A DNA stretch of 64,000 bases from Owenia fusiformis (taxonomy: Eukaryota; Annelida; Polychaeta; Sabellida; Oweniidae), in assembly GCA_903813345.2 (NCBI GenBank), contig CAIIXF020000004.1, forward strand, positions 31,871,985 through 31,935,984, read 5' to 3'. The stretch's first letter is position 1, and the number at the start of each line of letters is the position of its first letter. This document shows positions 26,430-38,466 of this stretch, in pieces. Position numbers and translations under genes: made by a program. The notes under the pieces were generated by a model that did not search any database, had not been told where the DNA came from, and saw nothing but the letters and a program-made list of their open reading frames with translations.

Positions 26430-26785
26430 AGGGGTAGGGGTCAACAAAACCATATTAAAAATACAAAATAGTACTTTATCATTACATTACTTATATTACA
26501 ATGCCACACATAGCTTGGAAATGATTTTTGAATACTACTTGGAGCACTATAACTGCCTATTATTTCTCTGAAGCTGCAACAATAAATTCGGTAAGACTAA
26601 AAAGGGGTAAGGGGTAGGGGTCAACAAAGCCATATTAAAAATACAAAATAGTACTCAATCATTACATTCCTTATATTACAATGTCACACATAGCCTGGAA
26701 ATGATTTTTGATTACTACTTGGAGCACTATTACTGATTATTATTTCTCTGAAGCTGCAAAAAAAAGAGTGGTGAAAATAAAAAGA
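26430..26785. repeat. 175-bp tandem duplication
   Basis: Two direct copies, about 26430-26605 and 26612-26785, share GGGGTAGGGGTCAACAAA, CCATATTAAAAATACAAAAT and CTCTGAAGCTGCAA. One related copy, reversed, lies at 19320-19500. Confidence 0.8.
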
Positions 26786-27059
26786 TAACGAAACTATGCT
26801 TTTTATTTCGATAAATTATATTTTCTCCCAAACCAATCGGCATATCTCCCTATAAATTTGGGAAACACTTGACTACAGTGCTAGCAACATAATATGTATA
26901 AATCAGTGCTATAGTTAATGTATAACTGATTTTATAGAATGATAATATAGTACCCCCCTGAAATATTATTTTAGGGGGGTAAAACTGCTCAGAATCCTTC
27001 GTCCACAAACTAAAAAGACCCAGACATATATGAATTGATGCTAAATGAAGTCATCTTTC

Positions 27060-27503
27060 AGTAACATTATGTCTATCAAGTGGCCCTTGAACTTCCCAAA
27101 ACCCATGCTATATCCTGGCCTAATACAAATCAAGCAATGTACGCAAGATATCGTCGCGCCTGGACCAGATATATATTTTAGGATTCTCCTGATATGGATT
27201 TCTCTCGTATGGTACAATGTAAGGCCAACATCCAAAGAGGAATTCAAAACATTCCATCGGAATTATTACCAAATGTGACGAACGATGTAGCAATAAGTAT
27301 GCAGGCTGTCATGGAAATATGAAATATGGAATAACAAGTAAGATGTTAAAACATCAAACAGGCAAGACTGAACTAAAAACTGGGAGAAAACTTACTAGTA
27401 TATGCTTATGCTACATGGCCATGCCACAAATGTTTGAAAATATTGATTGGTCTAGCTTTGCTGTTAATATTCTTTTTGGTTTATTTTTTGAGACACCCTG
27501 TAT
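27060..27503 (+). pseudogene. Possible decayed Tc1/mariner-like transposase end and terminus
   Basis: The right end TTTGAGACACCCTGTATA (27488-27505) is a CAGGGTGTCTCAAA terminus. Upstream, near 27225-27305, one plus-strand frame reads IQNIPSELLPNV then SMQAVMEI, which resembles the C-terminal tail of IS630/Tc1/mariner-type transposases (NIP..LL..V then a small charged end). There is no open frame across the rest. Weak call based on motif resemblance and terminus only. Confidence 0.35.
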
Positions 27504-27559
27504 ATATCTATATATCTATAAGAACAGGCAGGTCTCAAAGATAAAGGGCCAACAACTGT

Positions 27560-27720
27560 AAAGAAACCTCGCAAGAAAAACAAACTCTAACTATTAACTT
27601 GTCGTATAAGAAAAAAACATTTACACAAAAAGTATACAAAACCATGATCTTGTGTGAAATGAAACAATGTCTAAAACCTCCATTTCCCCTACTATTCAAG
27701 AACAGATATCTTAAGTCGAG
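27560..27720. repeat. Dispersed repeat, copy 2
   Basis: Counterpart of 2480-2640 in the same orientation; shares GCAAGAAAAACAAACT and ACAAAACCATGATCT. Confidence 0.6.
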
Positions 27721-28408
27721 GACAAGAAAACTAATGGAAATTTAATATAAGGGACATTTCATTCATATTGAAGTCATTACAATACAATATGTTGAAGAAA
27801 AAATCGAAATTTATTTATTTTATTTATTTCATGATAATATAACAATGGAATGTACAAAGCATGTGCACTCGACACATAGCCATTTGTCATAACATCAAGA
27901 TAAGATTTCTGCTGAGATTACTAAATTCATAAGAAAACAAGATCGAGCAGTCTTAAATGATGTAGGGTAGACAAAATCCAGTCTCAAAGTCCATATAGGC
28001 GTTTTAAAGGGTCAACATCCATTCGCAAAGCTGTCGCCATAATTCATGAAACATACATGGAAATAATTCACAATGTTTATCAGGAGAAACGTGACTGTAA
28101 AAAACTATTAAATTAAATAGGATGCTCTTTACATAATAAAATTCACGCTTGATTTGGCAGGTTTGTCATCTTTCCATGTATGTTAGTGTCAGTTATTCAA
28201 ATACATATAATAGCTTTCAATTTGGCCTTGGTGGTATAATAAAACATAATTTAATTGTCATGACACCATCATTGTTGGGAAATGTTACATTGACGTACCT
28301 TCTTTTGTTGCTGATTTAATACATTCATATTCAGAGTTGTGGAACCTTTCTAATAATGAAAATGTATACCATATATAAAAAAGTAATAATTCTACGGATG
28401 ACTATAAT

Positions 28409-28735
28409 CACTGGGGGGTATCGTGATGCAACAACACCGTGTTGTTGCATCAAGATGGCCAGACTTCCGGTGATAGATTTTCGTACGATGTTTTGTTTTC
28501 CCAATTTACACCCATTTCTAGGACGAATTGCTCAATAATCATACACATGCAGTTAGCGCATGATCTATATTTTAAAAAATTGTCATTGGTATACATGTAG
28601 CATCATCAAGAAGCGATAAATTCGTGGTTTTAATTCCTCACTATTGATGCAACAACACCACTCTGTTTCTTATCGATGATGCAACAACACCAATGTGCTG
28701 ATGCAAAAACGCCAATATGATGTATCATTGAACAA
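28409..28735. repeat. Left TIR with TGATGCAACAACACC iterons
   Basis: Next to the end, TGATGCAACAACACC and its inverse form a palindrome (28421-28450); further direct iterons lie near 28654, 28678 and 28700 (last one diverged). Such subterminal iterons are often transposase or host-factor sites. An ATGGCCAGACTTCCGG with a following GTACG lies just inside and points inward. Confidence 0.8.
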
Positions 28736-30753
28736 CAACAGAAACTGATTTATGTTCTGTTTACAGGTGTAGTAGTCCATGGTATGGCTCATAGATATTA
28801 CAAATCCGTGGCACCATATATGCATAACGACATTTGAACCGATATTTAGGGAGGGGCATATGTCCTTATGCTTTTAAAATGCCATTTGGTAAAAAATATT
28901 AAGGCTTTCGGGTCGTGTTATGTCTGTCATCACAAGAGGTCAAAAAACGTGAAACTTTTCATGCGCATTTTAGTGCATTTTATGAGACTCAAATTGTAAA
29001 TCGAAACTTATATATAATTTAAAGGATTAGGATTACATAGAAATATAATACTATTTCAACGTAAATGTCATTTTTCAATTAGTGCATTGCACTTGGGTAC
29101 TTTTCAACGTTTTATTTAGAAAAAAATAAGACAGAGCAGATGTGACCAAATTATGCGAAATATTCAGAAAATCTATAATTAGTAACATTTTAGTTTTGTA
29201 CTTATAGAAACAATATATTCACGGAAATATTTCTTGCGTTTTCAAGGGTCAAACAACGGATTATTGTTAATGATATTCAAAACGTAATCAAATAAAAATA
29301 TAAAGGATGTATCATTTAAATAATTAATCTAATTTTGGTATTGGAATGTTTACATTTTTAAACTAGATGATTTGCATCGAGGAATAAAGAAGGCGCAGTC
29401 AAATGCGTCGCAAATATCATAGTGTCACAATGCTGTGCTCCCACAATAAAATAACCATGCAATGTTGTAAGAAAGTAAACATTGAATGCATTATAATATA
29501 TTTCAGTTTTAATTATCGATTGTTTTATAAATGAGAACGCTAGAATGATTGACTAAGAAACCAGAAATCAACTTTCGTGGTTGACGAGTGACTATATTCA
29601 GGACGATTTGATGCAGTAGAGCAAGATTTGTGAAATTCAAGATAGTAATTTAGTTTTTTGAACTGTCCCTTGCGAAGACAAGATTTAGTTTTTGTTTCGA
29701 TCATAACTTGACAAATGTTCGTTCTATTCTAAATGTAAATTTATAAGTGAGAGCCATACTGTCATTAATAAGAACCAGAAACCAACCTTCATGATAGATG
29801 AGTGACACCGTTAGAGACGATTTCATTCAGCAGGGCGAGATTGTGAATTATACGAAATTAAAGGTACTCATTTATATTTTATTTCATTGACTATCTATAT
29901 TTTATCATCTGTGTTCACGATATGTACCGTTGTTCCAAGGTGTGACCCTATCAATCATATCAACTCACCCATCGCGTGCAAAGTCCCGATTGGAATTGGG
30001 AGAAATTTATAGTGTTGCACACATCCAATCTTTCAGACGAGCCTCCGATATTTAAAGACGACATCGAATCATTTTTTGTAAGACCGGTTCTCTCATTTTT
30101 TTCAGCAATCCAACATCTCTCGTTTCCGATCTTTCCATTCGAGTTTTAGGAAGCCATACTTCATTTTATAATTTGTGACTTTTTATCAAATCAGGCATTA
30201 TTCATTTGTGCACAAACTCTATGTCGCCAAAGCCATGCGAATTGCACTTTTACGAATTGTTGTGAGTGTTGTAAGATACATTTTCCTTTCACGTTGAATA
30301 TTGATTTGGGATAGTTGGATTTTCTTTCCATTTGGCAATGAGATCTTAGACATTTCATTTTCCTGCTATGTTTTGTCATTTTTGGTCTTTCGCATTTGCA
30401 CTCGTGCGTACATATTCATGACATTTTGGATAGAATTTGGGACAAAATGGCTACTCCCAGGCTATATCTCTTTTGTCTTTATATCGGGTATTGCTAGAAA
30501 AACTAGTTTCTGGGTGAAATTATATGTCACATATGAAGGAGGTAATTTAATTTATACTTGAATACCATGTATTACTCATTTCTGAGTAAATTCTATGCTG
30601 AAGAAGTAGTGAAGAAGTTCAATATCATTGTTAATGTTTTATGTGGAGTGGTAGTCATTGTCCCTGGGTCGTTGCTAATTGTGAGTACTATCCATACACT
30701 TTATTTTAGGGGAGTACAAGTTTCTTTTAACTTCATTCTATATTCTGTATAAT

Positions 30754-31293
30754 CACTGCTACCCACCTAGTTACACAGACGTATCGTCAGTGTATCATGG
30801 CGGAACTACTTCCGGGACTAGGTTTCGGTAAGATTTTTTTATTTCCCGATTTACACCTACTTATAAGTCACGTTGTGGATAATAATTTGCCTCGAAGTTA
30901 AGGAAGATAGTCTTGTTTGAGAATGTGTCGATGGTTTTAGGTTTTATATGTTAACAAAGGCACAATTCAGGTATTTAGTCCCTCGCTTTTGTTACACTGA
31001 CGAACGACCAATATCAGTGTAATATTGGCAATATTAATGCCGGTCGTCAGTGTAACAAAAGCGAGGGACTAAATATGTGAAATGCGTCTTCGTTAACATA
31101 CCAAACCTAAAACCATCGACACATTCTCAAACTAGATTATCTCCCATAACTTCGAGCCAAATTATAATCCACATCGTGACTTATAAGTAGATGTAAATCG
31201 AGAAATAAAAATATCTTACTAAATTCAAATCCCGGAAGTAGTTCAGCCATGATACACTGACGATACGTCTGTGTAACTAGGTGGGTAGTAGTG
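30754..31293. mobile_element. 540-bp fold-back element nested in the 8.8-kb element
   Basis: Ends CACTGCTACCCACCTAGTTA and TAACTAGGTGGGTAGTAGTG; arms of about 200 bp fold back, with GTTACACTGACGA and GTCAGTGTAAC near the centre. Flanked by ATAAT on both sides (30749-30753, 31294-31298). The inner sequence (ATGGCGGAACTACTTCCGGG, then TTTCCCGATTTACACC) resembles the TIR of the surrounding element (ATGGCCAGACTTCCGG, then TTTCCCAATTTACACC), so the two are probably related. Confidence 0.82.
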
Positions 31294-31411
31294 ATAATAT
31301 TTGAAATTTTATAAAAGGTATTCCTTTAAAATAGTGCACTCTGTGATGCTATATTGTTTTTTTTATGTGAGGCGCATCCTATAACGTTTGATTAATCCAA
31401 GTTTTTATGTG

Positions 31412-31818
31412 CACGCGGTCCTAACTTCGACCGTTAATTTAATTTTTGACCTACCGGATGTTTGAAAATCAAGGATTATGAGTCTCATTCTGCACCGTTT
31501 TTCTTCAAACTTGTTCCATTCAAAGCATAACAAAAATCCCTTTCTGATGGTACATTATTCTCTTTATAAGAGACCCTACTTCCAGCGGCATTTTGGTCCC
31601 CAGCTGTAAGAAGGCCTTCCGACAGCTGGGGACAAATACGCTGCGTGAACGAGGGACTCTTTACAATCAAGTAATGCACCGACAGAAAGGCAATTTTGTT
31701 TTGCTTTTAATGGTATAAGTTTGAAGAAAAACGGTGCAGTATGACACTCGCAATCCTTGATTTTCAAGCACCTGGTAGGTCAAAAATTCAAATTAACGGT
31801 CGAAGTTAGTACCGCGTG
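31412..31818. mobile_element. 407-bp fold-back element, CACGCGG ends, ATGTG target duplication
   Basis: Ends CACGCGGTCCTAACTTCGAC and GTCGAAGTTAGTACCGCGTG; the duplicated target ATGTG is at 31407-31411 and 31819-31823. Arms pair almost to the centre (GGTCCCCAGCTGT with ACAGCTGGGGAC). No coding potential. Confidence 0.82.
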
Positions 31819-31823
31819 ATGTG

Positions 31824-33737
31824 GAGTATGAGGTTTTTGAGTGCATTTTATACAGTACCACATAATAAGCGAGGAATATACTATACTGAAGAAGTTGTTA
31901 TATCAGTTACGATTTATATGTGAGGTATTCGTGTTTGTGAGTATATTCATGAGGCTATTATGTTTTTGATTTTTCATGTGAGATGTTACTTTTTTGCGAA
32001 TGCATTATGTTAGGCAATATTACCTGTGATTTATAAACGAATTATTAGTTCTATATAAGAGCTTTCATGAGAGGATTGGTTTATGCGAGTGAATCCAAAT
32101 TATTTGAGGTATTTTGTTTTGTTTAATGAACAGTGTTCCTTTTTGTAAAATAATTTCTGGATTTTGCGACCGTTTAAGTTTATGTACTCGAGATGCTGAA
32201 GGATGTGGGGATTATTTTAGGCATTGTCAATTAAATTGCTAAAACTGAAGGCTTTAGGTTTGCAGTGGGATGCTGACCCTTTTAAACGTTAAACGAATTA
32301 TAATATCTATCTCAAAGCATTAAGACCAAATTCTAAATATTGTATATCTAATATACTATTAGTATTGTTATGAGTATTGGCTCACAATTTGTATTTTTAT
32401 TCAATTTGTGTTGTAATGACTCGAGTATAATGAGGTGCTACTTGGTGTAATGGTTTGGGAATGATGTTTATACTTAGCTCGTGGGTCGGGAGGGGTTGAT
32501 AGACGTTTGACTTTGGGATTGCTAGTGTTTCTTATGTCACCACCAAGAGTGGTATGACATATTGTTATAGTTTCCAACATAAAGTCCATTGACAGTACAT
32601 ATTCGGCGTTCGGTGTATGTAACGAATATGCGTTCGCATTTTGCATGTTAATACTTTGATATTCCCTTATATTAGTATACTCTTGAACACATTCCATTTG
32701 TTGCTGTGCCTTTTCCATTTCCACTTGTGCGTTCATGTTTTGTTACTTCAGAATTCTGATTTTTTATTAATGTGTAAGAAACAGTATAATATAACAACAA
32801 TTATATTTGTCACTGCGATGCATTACATCGATTCATTTTTACATTATTGCCGACATTTCTCAAAGATCCATGTCGTCAAATGTTAAGGATATGGTCCTTA
32901 TATAAGCAACCAATTCATGTTCAACCATATGCCACAATTTTCAATCGCAGACGCTATTAGACAAGGAAGAACAACGAGTCTCCCTTTATTGGCAATTGAC
33001 CCCTGAATACGGCTGTCCATATCTCAAAATGTATTACAACTAATTTAGTAAAAAACTGACATATTATAACCATATGTTATTCACAGGTAATAAAGGTGCC
33101 AATATATTGATTGCTTCACCAATATCTCCAAAACGACATAAAATGTTGAAACCTTGATTTTTTATATATAAGGTATTTCAAGGAACACATACCGCAAAAT
33201 TATAGCCAAGAAACTTGATGTATATATTAAAAATATTTTCATGTGATTTTCTTTTAATGTTTGTACTTTAAATTATGAAAAAAATACGAAAAACGTTTTA
33301 CACTTTTTTGACCCCTGATAATGACATGCATTATTCGGCCTAAAAGCCCGCCGTATTTATCACGGCTATACAAAAATAAAACGCGGGACACATGTAGGTA
33401 TCTAAATATAAGCTCAAATATCATTTTGCAGATATGGTGCCACCAACTCCTTAATTAGACGTCCTAGAAATTTCATACCGTGGACTATAGGTCGGGACAT
33501 GAATAAAACGCGTGAGTCAGTGGTCCATGAACGAAACGTATTTTGTTTGGTTTCTTTGTCTATACCGGCAAACTAAATAGAGTACAGAATCCCCGGGAGG
33601 CAATCTCATTGATATTGTATCTGAAAAACAAAGATTATACATTTTCTAAATTAAATACCCTTGATTTACCGTATGGAAATTGCTTACAAATAACTAATAA
33701 TTTTGGAAAGACAACAGCTGTCAGTCATTTTGTGTTT
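31824..33737. other. AT-rich interior of the 8.8-kb element
   Basis: An open frame of 111 codons at 32401-32736 (minus) has mixed, non-AT-biased composition (starts MNAQVEMEKAQQQMECVQ), but I recognise no domain and part of it (32555-32580) lies in a repeat also seen at 7911-7935. No other candidate. Confidence 0.4.
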
Positions 33738-33940
33738 TTAGTACCTCAATTGAAATACTCAATTCTGATTGGTTGATGAGCGGTCAACAAAATGTATTGT
33801 TAGCACCTCAGTGTAAATACTCGCATCTGATTGGTCAATTAGCGGTCAACATTTTTGCCTGTACCCCACCTGTGCATCATGGGATATCATATTATTGACC
33901 GCGTATGTTACTGTACTACACTTGTGAATTATGGGGAATA

Positions 33941-33948
33941 TGACGTCA
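33941..33948. promoter_or_regulatory. CRE-like TGACGTCA, unit 1
   Basis: Perfect CRE palindrome 20 bases before the ATG at 33968. Equivalent boxes lie at 34602-34609 (unit 2) and 35175-35182 (unit 3), each at a similar distance from its ATG, so position and sequence are both conserved among copies. Confidence 0.5.
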
Positions 33949-33967
33949 TAATGTCAAAAGAAGAAAC

Positions 33968-34079
33968 ATGGTAGACGGACATTTTGTAAACGTTGATGAA
34001 AGTGATATTTTGTCTTTACTAAATGACAAGTACAGCAAAAATACAAATAGAAACGTAAATTTAACATTAATTTACTAGT
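33968..34079 (+). pseudogene. Unit 1 copy of the putative first exon
   Basis: Frame starts MVDGHFVNVDESDILSLL and ends in TAG exactly where unit 2 has its donor context (TTTACTAGTGAGT), so this copy has lost the open junction if the splice was real. Confidence 0.4.
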
Positions 34080-34628
34080 GAGTATGCAGTGATGTGCCGA
34101 AACAGAGAGTTTAACTACCACTGTCTTCAGATTTTTGCGTGGTTCGAAGAAAAGATTGTGAAATGAAGCCATGATTAATGGTTATCGTCTGTATGTGTAT
34201 TATTAGTTTCTTCTGACTAACAAAACAATTATAGACCTCTCCATTCGGTCAACCGTTAAAATCATATACCTCGACTGTAAACCTTGAAACTACTGTTGAC
34301 CTCGACCTTCGGTCTCTGTCAACAGTAGTTTCTCGGTTTACAGTCTCGGTATACAATTTTGCCGGTTGACCTCTGGAGAGGTCAACAATTGTATATTGTT
34401 AGTACCTCAACTGAAATACTCGATTCTGATTGAGTGATGAGCGGTCAACAAAATGTATTGTTAGTACCTCACTGTAAATACTCGCATCTGATTGGTCAAT
34501 TAGCGGTCAACATTTTTGCCTGTACCTCACCTATGCATCATAGGATATCATATTATTGACCGCTTATGTTACTGTACTACACTTGTGAATTATGGGAACT
34601 ATGACGTCATAATGTTTACAGAAACAAC

Positions 34629-34738
34629 ATGGTAGACGGACATTTCGTAAACGTTGATGAAAGTGATATTTTGACTTTGCTAGACGACAAGTATAGCAAA
34701 AATACAAAAAGAAACGAAAAATTAACATTAATTTACAA
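34629..34738 (+). CDS. Unit 2: putative first exon, resembles N-terminus of Crypton/DUF3504-like proteins
   Basis: ATG at 34629 opens MVDGHFVNVDESDILTLL followed by DDKYSKNTKRNEKLTL, then a good donor (ACAA then GTGAGTATG). The motif DKxSKNTKR with a preceding acidic helix resembles the start of invertebrate proteins related to Crypton tyrosine recombinases and DUF3504 proteins, from memory of the family style. The downstream exons are not found, so this is an isolated first exon at best. Confidence 0.35.
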
Positions 34739-35191
34739 GTGAGTATGCAGTTATGTGCCAATAACAAAGAGTTTAGCTACCACTGTCTTAAGATTTTCTT
34801 AAAAAATTATTGCTGGCGTGGTTCGGAGAAAAGATTGTGAAATGAAGCCATGATTGATGACTGTCGTCTATATGTGTATTATTAGTATCTTCTAACTAAC
34901 AAAACAATTGTAGACCTCTCCATTCGGTCAACCGTCAAAACCATATACCTCGACTGTAAACCTTGAAACTACTGTTGACCTCGACCTTCGGTCTCTGTCA
35001 ACAGTAGTTTCTCGGTTTACAGTCTCGGTATACAATTTTGCCGGTTGACCTCTGGAGAGGTCAACAATTGTATATTGTTAGTACCTCAACTGAAATACTC
35101 GATTCTGATTGGGTGATTAGCGGTCAAAATTATGTAGGCGTACTGTTGACCGCTACTTCTGAAAAAAAGTTTCATGACGTCACAAAAAAAC

Positions 35192-35245
35192 ATGGAAGAC
35201 GGACATTTTGTAAACGTTGATGAAAATGACTTTACTAGGCGACAA
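35192..35245 (+). pseudogene. Unit 3 copy of the putative first exon, frameshifted
   Basis: Begins MEDGHFVNVDEND, then a deletion relative to units 1 and 2 shifts the frame within the ACTTTACTAGGCGACAAG part. Confidence 0.4.
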
Positions 35246-36904
35246 GTATAACAAAAATACAAATAGAAACTTAAAATTAACATTAATTCACTAACGAGTG
35301 CGCCGTGATGTGCCAAATACAAAGTTAAGCTACTTGCACTGTCTCCATATTTTCTAAAAAAATATTGCTAACGTGGTTCGGAGAAAAGGTTGTGAAATGA
35401 AGCCATTCCGATTGATGATTGTCGTCTATATGTGTATTATTAGTTTACTCGGACTAACAAAACAATTGTAGACCTCTCCATTTGATCAACCGTCAAAATC
35501 ATATACCTCGACTGTAAACCTTGAAAGTACTGTTGACCTCGACCTTCGGACTCTGTCAACAGTAGTTTTTCGGTTTACAGTCTCGGTATACAATTTTGCC
35601 GGTTGACCTCTGGGGAGGTCAACAATTGTAAACTGTTGACCACTACTAGGTACTGTTGACCCCCATTTTTGAAAAATTGTTTTTTAATGTTGAAATTTTT
35701 TAATTTTGAAAAAATAAGTTGTGTAAAACATTACAAGTATTCGACGGTTTGGGGATTTTTTGCTAAAATATGATACCTTTACTTATCAAATATGTTCACG
35801 TGATATTCGATTATATATTCGTCCAATTATTATATTATTTGGACTAACAGAAGAATTGTTAACCTCTCTTTTCGGTCAACTGGCAAAAGTGTCCTCGACC
35901 TCTGGTCTTGATCAACAGTACTTTCAAGGTTTACAGTATCGGTATACAATTTTGCCAGTTGACCTTAAGAGAGGTCTACAATTGTATATTGTATAACCTT
36001 TGTTATCCCACCCAAAGTATGATGTCATATATCAAGTTGAAGAGTTGTATACGCTGCTCAGGAGTTAACGCTATCCAGGAGTTGTACATCGTTCTCAAGA
36101 TTTGTATAGGATGAGTGTTGGTTTAATGATTTTGCAGTTATACAATGCTATTATATAAAGGTTATTTACTGAGAGGGATTCAATATTGGTTTTATTCCGA
36201 GAGACAATATGATATTTCCCGAGGGCCCGGGATATCTGGGATAACTGTACCCCTATCAATTTACCTTTTTGGGCCCTTAATCTTATCACTTTTGTTTACC
36301 TTTTTACCCAGTCGGAGAGAAGGTATCCAAAGAGAGCAATACTAGTAATTCTACATGTGCGTCGTGCAAGATTTCCATTAAACGTGTACTAAACGGCCTC
36401 TCTAATAAAGTCAATTAGACGTTTTTACACGTTGGCTCTCCAATTTGGAGGAAATAAAGAATCATATCATATTATATCATAGATGAAGCAATCATCCCAT
36501 CAACATAAACTCACGAATGTCACTGTTTTAGTTATAATTTGATAAACAGTGGTAACGTACATCTACTAGTTTATCACTGTTCCACAGATGGATGACAGAT
36601 AATTTCCAATAGCTCATCATGTTTACCAAGAACGAAAGATGTTTGTCAACCATTTTGAATGATACTTACTGGAGTCAGGGTCATCAAGCTATGGAACAGT
36701 GGTTTATGAAAATAGATTGAGTTACTAAAGCTTGCCATGTTAAAGGCGATTGAACTATAATATATATATAAATTTTTGGAAATACATAAAGGATCTTCGC
36801 CCGCAGGACGTGTATTTTGAATGCCTTGAGAAGAACGCATGGGTAATTGGTAACGGTGTTGCAACAGTAGCATTTAAAAATCTGTTCCTCTCGAGATTTA
36901 TGGT

Positions 36905-37231
36905 CTTCTGAAATTATACTATTAATTGGTGTTGCTGCATCATTGCTCAAATCTAGAGGAATGTTGTTGCATCTTCGGTTTGGTGTTGTTGCATCAATAG
37001 TGAGGAACTAAAACCGTGAACTTATTGCTTCTTGGTGATGGTACATGTATACTAATGACAGTTTCTTTAAATGTAGATCGTGCGCTAACTGCACGTGTAT
37101 GGTTATTGAGCAACTCGTCCTAGAAATGGGTTTAATTGGGGAAACAAAATATCGTACGAAAATCTATCACCGGAAGTCTGGCCATCTTGATGCAACAACA
37201 CGGTGTTGTTGCATCACGATACCCCCCAGTG
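36905..37231. repeat. Right TIR of the 8.8-kb element
   Basis: Inverse of 28409-28735 with scattered differences. It keeps the terminal palindrome of TGATGCAACAACAC/GTGTTGTTGCATCA and inner iterons at about 36975-36996; further GTTGCTGCATCA-like forms extend inward to about 36933. The degree of divergence implies the two TIRs are not freshly equalised. Confidence 0.8.
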
Positions 37232-37236
37232 ATAAT

Positions 37237-38131
37237 GGAATAAGACTTTGAGAGAATCAATATTGCTCATATATGATGCACTGCTAGTAAATATGATTTA
37301 TTGGATTTTTGATTTTGATGTTAAATGGACAATTTATTTTTTATTTTGCTCATAGTCATACTTGCAACACACCAAACAAATGGTATATTTTATGTCAAAA
37401 GATGCTTCGTTTGAAAAAACATATTGGTACTATTGTGAAATTAATGACAGGGCAGTTAGGTTTAGATGGTCATAAAAATAGGACAAGGCAAAAGAAAATG
37501 GACGATTTTGCAATATGTGCAATTTAAATCAAATTGAATCAATCGAGCCTTTTATTTGCCACTGTGAATATTACCATTAAAACCGTTGGTTTTGAACTAA
37601 CTTAATTATAATGAACATTATGGAACGATGAGTGATAAGAACAGAGTCACTATTTTATATATAATGCCGCAAAGTACTCAAATTGCATCCGGCAGATTTG
37701 ATTTCAGGACACCAAAATAAATTGAAAATTTATAAATACAACATGCATCCAAAATTTCCAGTATATTTGCTTGTAAGAACAATGATTTTTCATGGCATGC
37801 TCTGTTAATCATTCACGCAATGTTTCTCAAAATAAAATTTTCACTTTAAAAGTAAGAGTCCTAACCCTAAACAAAACAATATATAAATATGTTTAAATAG
37901 CTTTAGATTTTGTCTATCGTTTATATTATATTATATTTGTAACTCTCTTATATTTAAAATAGGTAAATAAAGATATTAGTATAAATACAATTGATTAATT
38001 AATACCTCATACAAGGGGAACACATGGGAACATAAATAAATAATTTAGTAGTGAAATATAGTACCCCACACATTAATTAGTCACAGACTATATAAATTGT
38101 TTTAAACATTTTCCCTTTATTGAATCATCAT
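37237..38131. other. No gene recognised
   Basis: AT-rich sequence to the right of the 8.8-kb element, with no coding region or clear repeat. Confidence 0.45.
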
Positions 38132-38466
38132 GCAATTTAACATGGACAAACTACATGCAATTTAACATGGATAAACTACATGTAATTTAACATGGACAAA
38201 CTACATGCAATTTAACATGGACAAAAGACATGCAATTTAACATGGACAAACTACATGCCATTTAACATGGGAAACTGCATGCAATTTAACATGGACAAAC
38301 TACAAGTAATTTAATATGGACAAACTACATGCAATTTAACATGTACAAACTACATATAGCATGCAATTTAACATGGACAAACTACATGCAATTTAACGTG
38401 GACAGACTACATGCAATTTAACATGGACAAACTACATGCAATTTAACATGGACAAACTACAAGCAA
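38132..38466. repeat. 25-bp minisatellite (CATGGACAAACTACATGCAATTTAA)
   Basis: About 13 direct copies of a 25-bp unit built on CATGGACAAACTACATGC and AATTTAA, with point changes and one 8-bp extra block near 38352. Direct head-to-tail copies without unique spacers, so it is not CRISPR-like. Confidence 0.92.

Larger units (their letters stand above)
33738..35990 (+). repeat. Three tandem ~660-bp promoter-like units plus a fourth remnant
   Basis: Units start at about 33738, 34399 and 35073, with a remnant at 35835-35990. Each has (1) 60-bp repeats with CTGATTGG and GCGGTCAAC, (2) a TGACGTCA palindrome, (3) an ATG about 10-30 bases on that opens a short exon-like frame, and (4) a hairpin of GACCTCTCC..GGTCAACC against GGTTGACCTCTGGAGAGGTC around CTACTGTTGACC..GGTCTCTGTCAACAGTAG. 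The heptamer GGTCAAC/GTTGACC recurs many times. CCAAT-like ATTGG boxes plus a CRE-like box before an ATG suggest promoter copies; function is inference. Confidence 0.75.
28409..37231. mobile_element. 8.8-kb long-TIR element, CACTG ends, 5-bp target duplication
   Basis: Terminal inverted repeats of about 330 bp (28409-28735 and 36905-37231) begin CACTGGGGGGTATCGTGATG. The flanking pentamer ATAAT is present on both sides (28404-28408, 37232-37236). Between the TIRs there is no long open frame: it holds two smaller CAC-ended elements (30754-31293, 31412-31818), a promoter-like triplication (33738-35640) and AT-rich filler. A terminal CAC with a 5-bp duplication is the pattern of Transib-like elements; CACTA/EnSpm and Chapaev also start CAC but usually make shorter duplications. 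No transposase is visible, so the superfamily is inference. It may be a non-autonomous carrier or an old element whose genes are gone. Confidence 0.75.

Noticed and set aside
28409-37231. Maverick/Polinton
   Set aside because: The TIRs are long enough, but the duplication is 5 bp rather than 6, the ends are CACTG, and no polymerase, integrase, protease or capsid frames are visible.
37855-37875. Telomere-like CTAACCCTAAAC
   Set aside because: A single occurrence without tandem repetition.
38132-38466. CRISPR-like array
   Set aside because: The units are directly adjacent 25-mers without unique spacers, in animal DNA.
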